NCBI RefSeq assembly: GCF_964355755.1
Contig: NC_092677.1
Coordinates: 24,272,101-24,336,100 of the forward strand
Source of the DNA: Antedon mediterranea
Taxonomy: Eukaryota > Echinodermata > Crinoidea > Comatulida > Antedonidae
Direction of reading: 5' to 3'
DNA: 64,000 bases
Below are positions 1 through 11,050 of the stretch, piece after piece. Each line of letters starts with the position of its first letter. Within the stretch, counting starts at the first letter, position 1. The translations under genes and the position numbers were made by a program. The notes beneath the pieces are model-generated. The model was not told the DNA's origin, searched no databases, and saw only the letters and a list, made by a program, of their open reading frames with translations.

Positions 1-1618
1 CTATTATGTACGTATAGTTATAAGTCGATGTTCGATGTTTTTTTGAGCGTGCACACGATACAACAAGATCAAGGTTAAATTGCTACTTGTATGTAGTGTG
101 TGGTTATTAACTCGTTGGCTTTACTGTTATGTACGTATAGTTCAAGTCGATGTTCGATTCGATGTTTTTGTGCGCGTACACGATACCACAAGATCAAGGT
201 CATATATACTATTGCTACTTAATTCTATTTCTTTAAATTGTCGAATATACGTTTGATAGTAAATCAGTTAAATTTTAATGCATTCAATAGGTAATATTAT
301 TCTCCGTATATCTTTATAATTAGACGCTAAAAATAGATATACAAATTAAACAATAAGCATCAGATTAAACCACGAATGTAAATAGTAGTATAGTAGGAAG
401 TTTTGTCCATTAGTATAATTGTTATAGATTTCATAGTATGTTTTATAGAATACATGTTCGTGACAAGTTTGATACTATCGTATCGTATATTATGTTTGGT
501 TGGATATTGGTGTTACGGTATTATTCTATGTTACAATTTGTTTATCGCTCTAAAATAAAGAAATTCTTTTATTAGTTGTTCTTGCTCTAGCTCTTGTATT
601 ATTATCTTGTGGTTATAGTTTTGTAAAAAAATTGAACATTAGGAACTACTGCAATAACTGAACGACGAGTATAGCATTGATCTTGTAGTATCGTGTACAC
701 CGAGCATCGACTTGGAGCTATAATACGTACATAATACTAATATAGTAAGCCCAACTGCACTTCAAGCAGCAATGATATATGACCTTGTAGTATCGTGCAC
801 GCGCACAAAAAAAAATCGAATCGACCATCGACTTGGAACTATACGTACATAACAATAAGCCAACGAGTTAACAACCACAAGTAGCAATAGTATATATGAC
901 CTTGACCTTGTGGTATCGTGTACGCGCACAAAAACATCGAATCGAACATCGACTTGAACTATACGTACATAACAGTAAGCCAACGAGTTAATAACCACAC
1001 ACTACATACAAGTAGCAATTGAACCTTGACCTTGTTGTATCGTGTGCGCGCAAAAAAAAAATATCGAACATCGACTTATAACTATACGTACATAATAGTA
1101 AGCCAACAACGACACAGTAGAAGCAACAATGATATAACATGGCCTTGACCTTGAAGTATCGTGCACGCGCGCAGCAAATAACAAATATCGTCTTGAACTA
1201 TTACGTTCATTAAACAAACGAGTTAACGTGCAAATATCGTGCGCACGAGCAGCAAATGATAATAATCCAACGCGTTAACCACGACCCTAACAGACGTATC
1301 GTGAACAAACAACTCAATACAATCATGATATAATGTTTGTCTGAATCTAGCATTAAATTTGATCTGAATTTTTTTACATTTGTGGGCGAAAAAGTCTCTC
1401 TTGTTTTTACATTTGTGGGCGTTATCACATTTGTGGGCGATGATCGTTTTCACATTTGTGGGCGCTGTTTTCACATTTGTGGTTGATGCGTTTTCACATT
1501 TGTGGTTGTTTTCACATTTGTAGGTGATGCGTTTTCACATTTGTGGTTGTTTTCACATTTGTGGGTGATGCGTTTTCACATTTGTGGTTGTTTTCACATT
1601 TGTTGGCGTTTTCACATT
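1..1618. mobile_element. Partial foldback-like transposon, right part, cut by the window start
   Basis: Positions 1-230 hold about two copies of a roughly 120-bp repeat containing GTACGTATAG and TGTTCGAT. Positions 660-1220 hold several copies of the same repeat in reverse complement. About 430 bp of non-repeated AT-rich sequence lies between them. From about 1370 to 1618 come short tandem units built on TTTTCACATTTGTGG, spaced 18 or 23 bp apart. The same ordered parts occur in the complete small element at 4732-5618, so this is a larger relative whose left arm lies outside the window. Its right end stops at CACATTTC next to satellite A and lacks the GTTCAACA terminus of the small copy, so that end looks deleted. 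Small open frames inside the repeats differ between copies and are not credible genes. The name foldback describes the structure; the superfamily is not identified. Confidence 0.6.
231..655. other. Unique core of the large foldback element
   Basis: This AT-rich stretch lies between oppositely oriented 120-bp repeat blocks. It has no long open frame and no recognisable transposase motif. It is absent from the 887-bp copy at 4732-5618, which therefore looks like an internal deletion derivative. Confidence 0.4.
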
Positions 1619-4600
1619 TCAGGGAAATTTTCAAAAAATGGAAAAATTTCGACCCTTTTATTTTTTAACATAACTAGTTACTATGGCTCTATAAGATGAT
1701 GTTAGCAAAATATATGTGTATAAATGGCAATATTATAGCATAATTATTTAATTTTAAAAAGTGGAAAATTTTTTTCATTTTTTCGACACTTTTATTTTTT
1801 TGCCATAACTAGTTACTACGGCTCTATAAAATGATGTTAGCAAAATATATGTGTATAATTGGCAATATTATAGCATAATTTTTCGAATTTTAAAAAGTGG
1901 AAATGTTGGCCATTTTTCGAAAAAAATTTCCTTTGGTCCCATGCAGGGAAATTTTCAAAAAATGTAAAAATTTCGACCCTTTTATTTTTTGACATAACTA
2001 GTTACTATGGCTCTATAAGATGATGTTAGCAAAATATATGTGTATAAATGGCAATATTATAGCATAATTATTTAATTTTAAAAAGCGGAAAATTTTGTCA
2101 TTTTTCGACACTTTTATTTTTTTGTCATAACTAGTTACTATGGCTCTATAAAATGATGTTAGCAAAATATATATGTATAATTGGCAATATTATAGCATAA
2201 TTTTTCGAATTTTAAAAAGTGGAAATGTTGGCCATTTTTCGAAAAAAATTTCCTTTGGTCCCCCGCAGGGAAATTTTCAAAAAATGGAAAAATTTTGACC
2301 CTTTTATTTTTTGACATAACTAGTTACTATGGCTCTATAAGATGATGTTAGCAAAATATATATGTATAAATGGCAATATTATAGCATAATTTTTGAATTA
2401 TAAAAAGTGAAAATTTTGGCCATTTTTCGAAAAAAAAATCCTATGGTCCCCCGCAGGGAAATTTTCAAAAAATGGAAAAATTTCGACCCTTTTATTTTTT
2501 GACCTAACTAGTTACTATGGCTCTATAAGATGATGTTAGCAAAATATATATGTATAAATGGCAATATTATAGCATAATTTTTGAATTATAAAAAGTGGAA
2601 ATTTTGGCCATTTTTCGAAAAAAAAATCCTATGGTCCCCCGCAGGGAAATTTTCAAAAATGGAAAAATTTCGACCCTTTTATTTTTTGACATAACTAGTT
2701 ACTATGGCTCTATAAGATGATGTTAGCAAAATATATGTGTATAAATGGCAATATTATAGCATAATTATTTAATTTTAAAAGGTGGAAAATTTTTTTTCAT
2801 TTTTCGACACTTTTATTTTATTGCCATAACTAGTTACTATGGCTCTATAAGATGATGTTAGCAAAATATATGTGTATAAATTGCAATATTATAGCATAAT
2901 TTTTGAATTATAAAAAGTGGAAATTTTGGCAATTTTTCGAAAAAAAATCCTATGGTCCCCCGCAGGGAAATTTTCAAAAAATGGAAAAATTTTGACCCTT
3001 TTATTTTTTGACATAACTAGTTACTATGGCTCTATAAGATGATGTTAGCAAAATATATATGTATAAATGGCAATATTATAGCATAATTTTTGAATTATAA
3101 AAAGTGGAAATTTTGGCAATTTTTCGAAAAAAAATCCTATGGTCCCCCGCAGGGAAATTTTCAAAAAATGGAAAAATTTTGACCCTTTTATTTTTTGACA
3201 TAACTAGTTACTATGGCTCTATAAGAATATGATGTTAGCAAAATATATATGTATAAATGGCAATATTATAGCATAATTTTTGAATTATAAAAAGTGGAAA
3301 TTTTGGCCATTTTTCGAAAAAAAAATCCTATGGTCCCCCGCAGGGAAATTTTCAAAAATGGAAAAATGTTGACCCTTTTATTTTTTGACATAACTAGTTA
3401 CTATGGCTCTATAAGATGATGTTAGCAAAATATATGTGTATAAATGGCAATATTATAGCATAATTATTTAATTTTAAAAGGTGGAAAATTTTTTTTCATT
3501 TTTCGACACTTTTATTTTATTGCCATAACTAGTTACTATGGCTCTATAAAATGATGTTAGCAAAATATATGTGTATAAATCGCAATATTATAGCATAATT
3601 TTTGAATTATAAAAAGTGGAAATTTTGGCAATTTTTTGGAAAAAAAATCCTATGGTCCCCCACAGGGAAATTTTCAAAAAATGGAAAAATTTTGACCCTT
3701 TTATTTTTTGACATAACTAGTTACTATGGCTCTATAAGATGATAGCAAAATATATGTGTATAAATGGCAATATTATAGCATAATTTTTGAATTATAAAAA
3801 GTGGAAATTTTGGCCATTTTTCGAAAAAAAAATCCTATGGTCCCCCGCAGGAAAATTTTCAAAAAAATGGAAAAATTTCGACCCTTTTATTTTTTAACAT
3901 AACTAGTTACTATGGCTCTATAAGATGATGTTAGCAGAATATATGTGTATAAATGGCAATATTATAGCATAATTTTTGAATTATAAAAAGTGGAAATTTT
4001 GGCAATTTTTCAGAAAAAAAATCCTATGGTCCCCCGCAGGGAAATTTTCAAAAAATGGAAAAATTTTGACCCTTTTATTTTTTGACATAACTAGTTACTA
4101 TGGCTCTATAAGATGATGTTAGCAAAATATATGTGTATAAATGGCAATATTATAGCATAATTATTTAATTTTAAAAGGTGGAAAATTTTTTTTCATTTTT
4201 CGACACTTTTATTTTATTGCCATAACTAGTTACTATGGCTCTATAAGATGATGTTAGCAAAATATATGTGTATAAATTGCAATATTATAGCATAATTTTT
4301 GAATTATAAAAAGTGGAAATTTTGGCAATTTTTCGAAAAAAAATCCTATGGTCCCCCGCAGGGAAATTTTCAAAAAATGGAAAAATTTTGACCCTTTTAT
4401 TTTTTGACATAACTAGTTACTATGGCTCTATAAGATGATGTTAGCAAAATATATATGTATAAATGGCAATATTATAGCATAATTTTTGAATTATAAAAAG
4501 TGGAAATTTTGGCAATTTTTCGAAAAAAAATCCTATGGTCCCCCGCAGGGAAATTTTCAAAAAATGGAAAAATTTTGACCCTTTTATTTTTTGACATAAC

Positions 4601-4731
4601 TAGTTACTACGGCTCTATAAGAATATGATGTTAGCAAAATATATATGTATAAATGGCAATATTATAGCATAATTTTTGAATTATAAAAAGTGGAAATTTT
4701 GGCCATTTTTCGAAAAAAAAATCCTATGGTC
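1619..4731. repeat. Satellite A, first block (188/134-bp monomers)
   Basis: This is a tandem array. The long monomer (188 bp; starts of ATGGTCCC at 2443 and 2631) contains ACTAGTTACTATGGCTCTAT, a TAGCAAAATATAT segment, and the GGTCCCCCGCAGGGAAATTT block. A shorter monomer of about 134 bp lacks the GGTCCCC block and ends at TTTTTCGACACTTTTATTT. Three long and one short monomer make a 698-bp higher-order unit: the marker ATAAGAATATGATG occurs at 3221 and 4617, which is twice 698. It has no coding capacity. Confidence 0.93.
4727..4731. other. Target-site duplication, left copy (TGGTC)
   Basis: TGGTC directly precedes the TGTTGAAC terminus of the foldback element and is repeated directly after the other terminus at 5619-5623. 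The uninterrupted satellite reads CTATGGTCCCCCGC, which contains TGGTC once. Confidence 0.8.
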
Positions 4732-5618
4732 TGTTGAACCCACAAATGTGAAAACGCCCACAAATGTGAAAACAACCACAAATGTGAAAACGTATCACCC
4801 ACAAATGTGAAAACAACCACAAATGTGAAAACGCATCACCCACAAATGTGAAAACAACCACACTTGTAAAAACGCATCACCCACAAATGTGAAAACAGCG
4901 CCCACAAATGTGAAAAAAAGAGAGATCTTGTCGCCCACAAATGTAAAAAAGAATCCAAATCAAATTTAGTGCTAGACCCAAACAATTTTGATCGAGTTAA
5001 TGTTAATGTATATACATTGTATTGAGTTGTTTCAATAATTGTGTGTTCACGATACATCTGTTAGGGTCGTCGTTAACGCGTTGGATTATTACAATTTACT
5101 GCTCGTGCGCGCGATATTTGCATGTTAACTCGTTGGTGGTTTAATGTACGTATAGTTCAAGACGATATTTGCTGCGCGCTGCAGGATACTTCCTTCCAGA
5201 TCAAGGCCATGTTATATCATTGTTGCTTGTAGTTGTGTAGTTGTTAACTGGTTGACTTACTATTATGTACGTATAGTTCCAAGTCGATGCAAAAAACATC
5301 GAACATGGTAATATTCCAACCCGTTAATGACGACCCTAACAGACGTATCGTGAACACACAATTATTGAAACAACTCAATACACATGATATAATGTATTAA
5401 CTTGATCAAACTTGTTTGAGTCTAGCACTAAATTTGATTTGATTTTTTTTTTACATTTGTGGGCGATGGTCGTTTTCACATTGGTGGGCGCTGTTTTATT
5501 ACATTTGTGGGTGATGCGTTTTCACATTTGTGGTTGTTTTCACATTTGTGGGTGATGCGTTTTCACATTTGTGGTTGTTTTTACATTTGTGGGCGTTTTC
5601 ACATTTGTGGGTTCAACA
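4732..5618. mobile_element. Complete 887-bp foldback-type element with tandem-repeat inverted arms
   Basis: The element begins TGTTGAACCCACAAATGTG and ends with the reverse complement. Long inverted arms (about 4732-5090 and 5308-5618) hold arrays of CACAAATGTGAAAAC units spaced about 18-23 bp, followed by an arm-internal segment containing CTGTTAGGGTCGTC. The loop (5091-5307) holds two copies of the GTACGTATAG repeat seen in the larger element at 1-1618. A 5-bp duplication TGGTC flanks it. Long inverted arms made of short tandem repeats are the defining architecture of foldback (FB-type) DNA transposons. No transposase is encoded, so it would be non-autonomous. Its insertion shifts the host 698-bp repeat by exactly 892 bp (887 plus 5), which confirms both boundaries. 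Confidence 0.85.
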
Positions 5619-8600
5619 TGGTCCCCCGCAGGGAAATTTTCAAAAATGGAAAAATTTTGACCCTTTTATTTTTTGACATAACTAGTTACTATGGCTCTAT
5701 AAGGTGATGTTAGCAAAATATATGTGTATAAATGGCAATATTATAGCATAATTATTTAATTTTAAAAGGTGGAAATTTTTTTTTCATTTTTCGACACTTT
5801 TATTTTATTGCCATAACTAGTTACTATGGCTCTATAAAATGATGTTAGCAAAATATATGTGTATAAATCGCAATATTATAGCATAATTTTTGAATTATAA
5901 AAAGTGGAAATTTTGGCAATTTTTTGGAAAAAAAATCCTATGGTCCCCCACAGGGAAATTTTCAAAAAATGGAAAAATTTTGACCCTTTTATTTTTTGAC
6001 ATAACTAGTTACTATGGCTCTATAAGATGATAGCAAAATATATGTGTATAAATGGCAATATTATAGTATAATTTTTGAATTATAAAAAGTGGAAATTTTG
6101 GCCATTTTTTGAAAAAAAAATCCTATGGTCCCCCGCAGGGAAATTTTCAAAAAATGGAAAAATTTTGACCCTTTTATTTTTTGACATAACTAGTTACTAT
6201 GGCTCTATAAGAATATGATGTTAGCAAAATATATATGTATAAATGGCAATATTATAGCATAATTTTTGAATTATAAAAAGTGGAAATTTTGGCCATTTTT
6301 CGAAAAAAAAATCCTATGGTCCCCCGCAGGGAAATTTTCAAAAATGGAAAAATTTTGACCCTTTTATTTTTTGACATAACTAGTTACTATGGCTCTATAA
6401 GGTGATGTTAGCAAAATATATGTGTATAAATGGCAATATTATAGCATAATTATTTAATTTTAAAAGGTGGAAATTTTTTTTTCATTTTTCGACACTTTTA
6501 TTTTATTGCCATAACTAGTTACTATGGCTCTATAAAATGATGTTAGCAAAATATATGTGTATAAATCGCAATATTATAGCATAATTTTTGAATTATAAAA
6601 AGTGGAAATTTTGGCAATTTTTTGGAAAAAAAATCCTATGGTCCCCCACAGGGAAATTTTCAAAAAATGGAAAAATTTCGACCCTTTTATTTTTTGACAT
6701 AACTAGTTACTATGGCTCTATAAGATGATGTTAGCAAAATATATATGTATAAATGGCAATATTATAGCATAATTTTTGAATTATAAAAAGTGGAAATTTT
6801 GGCCATTTTTCGAAAAAAAAATCCTATGGTCCCCCGCAGGGAAATTTTCAAAAAATGGAAAAATTTCGACCCTTTTATTTGTTGACATAACTAGTTACTA
6901 TGGCTCTATAAGATGATGTTAGCAAAATATATGTGTATAAATGGCAATATTATAGCATAATTTTTCGAATTTTAAAAAGTGGAAATGTTGGCCATTTTTC
7001 CAAAAAAAATTCCTTTGGTCCCCCACAGGGAAATTTTTGAAAAATTGCCAAATTTCGACCCTTTTGTTTTTTGACATAACTAGTTACTATGGCTCTATAA
7101 GATGATGTTAGCAAAATATATGTGTATAAATGGCAATATTAAAGTATAATTTGTTGAATTATAAAAAGTGGAAATTTTGGCAATTTTTCGGAAAAAAATC
7201 CTATGGTCCCCCGCAGGGAAATTTTCAAAAAATGGAAAAATTTTGACACTTTTATTTTTTGACATAACTAGTTACTATGGCTCTATAAGATGATGTTAGC
7301 AAAATATATATGTATAAATGGCAATATTATAGCATAATTTTTGAATTATAAAAAGTGGAAATTTTGGCCATTTTTCGAAAAAAAAATCCTATGGTCCCCC
7401 GCAGGGAAATTTTCAAAAAATGGAAAAATTTCGACCCTTTTATTTTTTAACATAACTAGTTACTATGGCTCTATAAGATGATGTTAGCAGAATATATGTG
7501 TATAAATGGCAATATTATAGCATAATCTTTTAATTATAAAAAGTGGAAATTTTGGCCATTTTTCGAAAAAAAAATCCTATGGTCCCCCGCAGGGAAATTT
7601 TCAAAAAATGGAAAAATTTCGACCCTTTTATTTTTTAACATAACTAGTTACTATGGCTCTATAAGATGATGTTAGCAAAATATATGTGTATAAATGGCAA
7701 TATTATAGCATAATTATTTAATTTTAAAAAGTGGAAAATTTTGTCATTTTTCGACACTTTTATTTTTTTGCCATAACTAGTTACTCTGGCTCTATAAAAG
7801 GATGTTAGCAAAATATATGTGTATAATTGGCAATCTTATAGCATAATTTTTCGAATTTTAAAAAGGTTGAAATGTTGGCCATTTTTCGAAAAAAAATTCC
7901 TTTGGTCCCCCACAGGGAAATTTTCAAAAAATTGCCAAATTTCGACCCTTTTATTTTTTGACATAACTAGTTACTATGGCTCTATAAAATGATGTTAGCA
8001 AAATATATGTGTATAATTGGCAATATTATAGCATAATTTTTCGAATTTTAAAAAGGGGAAATGTTGGCCATTTTTTGAAAAAAAATTCCTTTGGTCCCCC
8101 GCATGGAAATTTTTAAAAAATGGCCAAATTTCGACCCTTTTATTTTTTAACATAACTAGTTACTATGGCTCTATAAGATGATGTTAGCAAAATATATGTG
8201 TATAAATGGCAATATTATAGCATAATTATTTAATTTTAAAAAGTGGAAAATTTTGTCATTTTTCGACACTTTTATTTTTTTGCCATAACTAGTTACTCTG
8301 GCTCTATAAAAGGATGTTAGCAAAATATATGTGTATAATTGGCAATATTATAGCATAATTTTTCGAATTTTAAAAAGGTTGAAATGTTGGCCATTTTTCG
8401 AAAAAAAATTCCTTTGGTCCCCCACAGGGAAATTTTCAAAAAATTGCCAAATTTCGACCCTTTTATTTTTTGACATAACTAGTTACTATGGCTCTATAAA
8501 ATGATGTTAGCAAAATATATGTGTATAATTGGCAATATTATAGCATAATTTTTCGAATTTTAAAAAGGGGAAATGTTGGCCATTTTTTGAAAAAAAATTC

Positions 8601-10360
8601 CTTTGGTCCCCCGCATGGAAATTTTTAAAAAATGGCCAAATTTCGACCCTTTTATTTTTTAACATAACTAGTTACTATGGCTCTATAAGATGATGTTAGC
8701 AAAATATATGTGTATAAATTGCAATATTATAGCATAATTTGTGAATTATAAAAAGTGGAAATTTTGGCAATTTTTCGAAAAAAAATCCTATGGTCCCCCA
8801 CAGGGAAATTTTCAAAAAATGGAAAAATTTCGACCCTTTTATTTTTTGACATAACTAGTTACTATGGCTCTATAAGATGATGTTAACAAAATATATGTGT
8901 ATAAATGGCAATATTATAGCATAATTTTTGAATTATAAAAAGTGGAAATTTTGGCCATTTTTCGAAAAAAAAATCCTATGGTCCCCCGCAGGGAAATTTT
9001 CAAAAAATGGAAAAATTTCGACCCTTTTATTTTTTGACATAACTAGTTACTATGGCTCTATAAGATGATGTTAGCAAAATATATGTGTATAAATAGCAAT
9101 ATTATAGCATAATTATTAAATTTTAAAAAGTGGAAAATTTTTTTCATTTTTCGACACTTTTATTTTTTTGCCATAACTAGTTACTATGGCTCTATAAAAT
9201 GATGTTAGCAAAATATATGTGTATAATTGGCAATATTATAGCATAATTTTTCGAATTTTAAAAAGTGGAAATGTTGGCCATTTTTTGAAAAAAAATTTCT
9301 TTGGTCCCCCGCATGGAAATTTTTAAAAAATGGCCAAATTTCGACCCTTTTATTTTTTGACATAACTAGTTACTATGGCTCTATAAGATGATGTTAGCAA
9401 AATATATGTGTATAAATTGCAATATTATAGCATAATTTTTGAATTATAAAAAGTGGAAAAAAAAAAATCCTATGGTCCCCCACAGGGAAATTTTCAAAAA
9501 ATGGAAAAATTTCGACCCTTTTATTTTTTGACATAACTAGTTACTATGGCTCTATAAGATGATGTTAGCAAAATATATGTGTATAAATGGCAATATTATA
9601 GCATAATTATTTAATTTTAAAAAGTGGAAAATTTTGTCATTTTTCGACACTTTTATTTTTTGGCCATAACTAGTTACTATGGCTCTATAAAATGATGTTA
9701 GCAAAATATATGTGTATAATTGGCCACATTATAGCATAATTTTTCGAATTTTAAAAAGTGGAAATGTTGGCCATTTTTTGAAAAAAAATTCCTTTGGTCC
9801 CCCGCATGGAAATTTTTAAAAAATTGCCAAATTTCGACCCTTTTATTTTTTGACATAACTAGTTACTATGGCTCTATAAGATGATGTTAGCAAAATATAT
9901 GTGTATAAATTGCAATATTATAGCATAATTTTTGAATTATAAAAAGTGGAAATTTAGGCAATTTTTCGGAAAAAAAATCCTATGGTCCCCCGCAGGGAAA
10001 TTTTCAAAAAATGGCCAAATTTCGACCCTTTTATTTTTTGACATAACTAGTTACTATGGCTCTATAAGATGATGTTAGCAAAATATATGTGTATAAATGG
10101 CAATATTATAGCATAATTATTTAATTTTAAAAAGTGGAAAATTTTGTCATTTTTCGACACTTTTATTTTTTTGCCATAACTAGTTACTATGGCTCTATAA
10201 AATGATGTTAGCAAAATATATATGTATAATTGGCAATATTATAGCATAATTTTCGAATTTTAAAAAGTGGAAATGTTGGCCATTTTTCGAAAAAAATTTC
10301 CTTTTTTTCAAAAAATGGAAAAATTTCGACCCTTTTATTTTTTGACATAACTAGTTACTA
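5619..10360. repeat. Satellite A, second block
   Basis: This continues the 188/134-bp array directly after the foldback insertion. The 698-bp higher-order unit persists (ATAAGGTGATG at 5700 and 6398; GGTCCCCCACAGGG spaced 698). Further on, a different local unit of 512 bp appears, marked by the rare variant TTACTCTGGCTCTAT at 7781 and 8293. Monomers carrying TTTTTCGAATTTTAAAAAG become common towards 10 kb. No gene is present. Confidence 0.92.
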
Positions 10361-11050
10361 TAAGATAAGATAAGATAAGATAACTTTTATTGATCCTCAA
10401 AAAGGAAATTCATTGCTCGTCATAACAACAAAGAAAACACTTTAAAAACAAATATAGCATAAAACCATTCATATAAAAACATCTAAAAAATTACAATATA
10501 AAATTATCTTCTTGACTTCCTGTTGTACTGGATGATACCGGAGGGAATAAAGGATTTAGCAAATCGATTTGTTTTCACACTGAGGAGCCTCAATCTACCA
10601 CTTGGATTAAGTTGGTCTATGATCACTTTGTGGAGAGGATGAGAGGCATCCGACTCAATGCGTTCGAAATCTTTCTGGAGGTGTTCTAGGTGCACATCGG
10701 TAAAGGAAGGCAGTTCCAGACCAATCATTTTACCAGCCCGACGGATGAAAGTTTCAAGGCGTCCTTTATTCCCTCCGGTAACATTACCAGCCCAACAGGA
10801 GAGGCAATACGTCCAAACACTACATATAACGGATCTATAGAACGAAAGTAACATCAAATCACAGGAGTTAAATTTATATAAAGTTCTCATACAATACATT
10901 TTGGGACTTAATTTTTTGCTGATGAAGTCTATATGGTCTCCCCAACTCAGTTTATCATTGAAAACAATTCCTAGATACTTGTACTGGTCAACAATTTCAA
11001 TTTCTTTACCTTTGATAGTGATTGGTTGAAAATTAAATTTATGTTTAATT
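10361..11050 (-). mobile_element. 5'-truncated non-LTR retrotransposon (CR1/L2-like LINE) in satellite A
   Basis: On the minus strand the insertion ends with a short 3' UTR, TTTGAGGATCAATAAAAG, and a tail of TTATC/TAAGA repeats. This is typical of CR1/L2-group LINEs that end in short microsatellites rather than poly(A). The left edge replaces the satellite after ACTAGTTACTA. The right edge falls near 11050, where satellite resumes at CACTTTTATTTTTTTGCC. About 100 bp of satellite phase is missing across the insertion, so a small deletion accompanied or followed it. Only the last part of ORF2 remains. Confidence 0.85.
10504..11049 (-). pseudogene. LINE reverse transcriptase, C-terminal fragment
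   Basis: The open frame is about 181 codons and runs from the truncation point to a stop, so it extends upstream of the first ATG (10899). The upstream part reads IVDQYKYLGIVFNDKLSWGD, matching the YLG...D..L.W signature that follows the RT palm in CR1/L2/Jockey-type ORF2 proteins. Downstream are YCLSCWAGN, RRAGKMIG, SHPLH, GRLRL and RFAKSFIPSGI, the usual C-terminal motifs of this group. The endonuclease domain and the catalytic FADD region are missing. The retained frame has no internal stop, which suggests a fairly recent insertion. It cannot be functional because of its 5' truncation. Confidence 0.85.

Noticed and set aside
762-1699. Small open frames in the foldback arms
   Set aside because: They lie wholly in tandem or inverted short repeats, differ between copies and have repeat-like peptides.
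5459-5707. Open frame with FHICG-type repeats
   Set aside because: It is a translation of the CACATTTGTGG units and runs into the satellite; not a gene.
10658-10840. Plus-strand 60-codon open frame
   Set aside because: Antisense to the LINE reverse transcriptase frame, which carries recognisable motifs.
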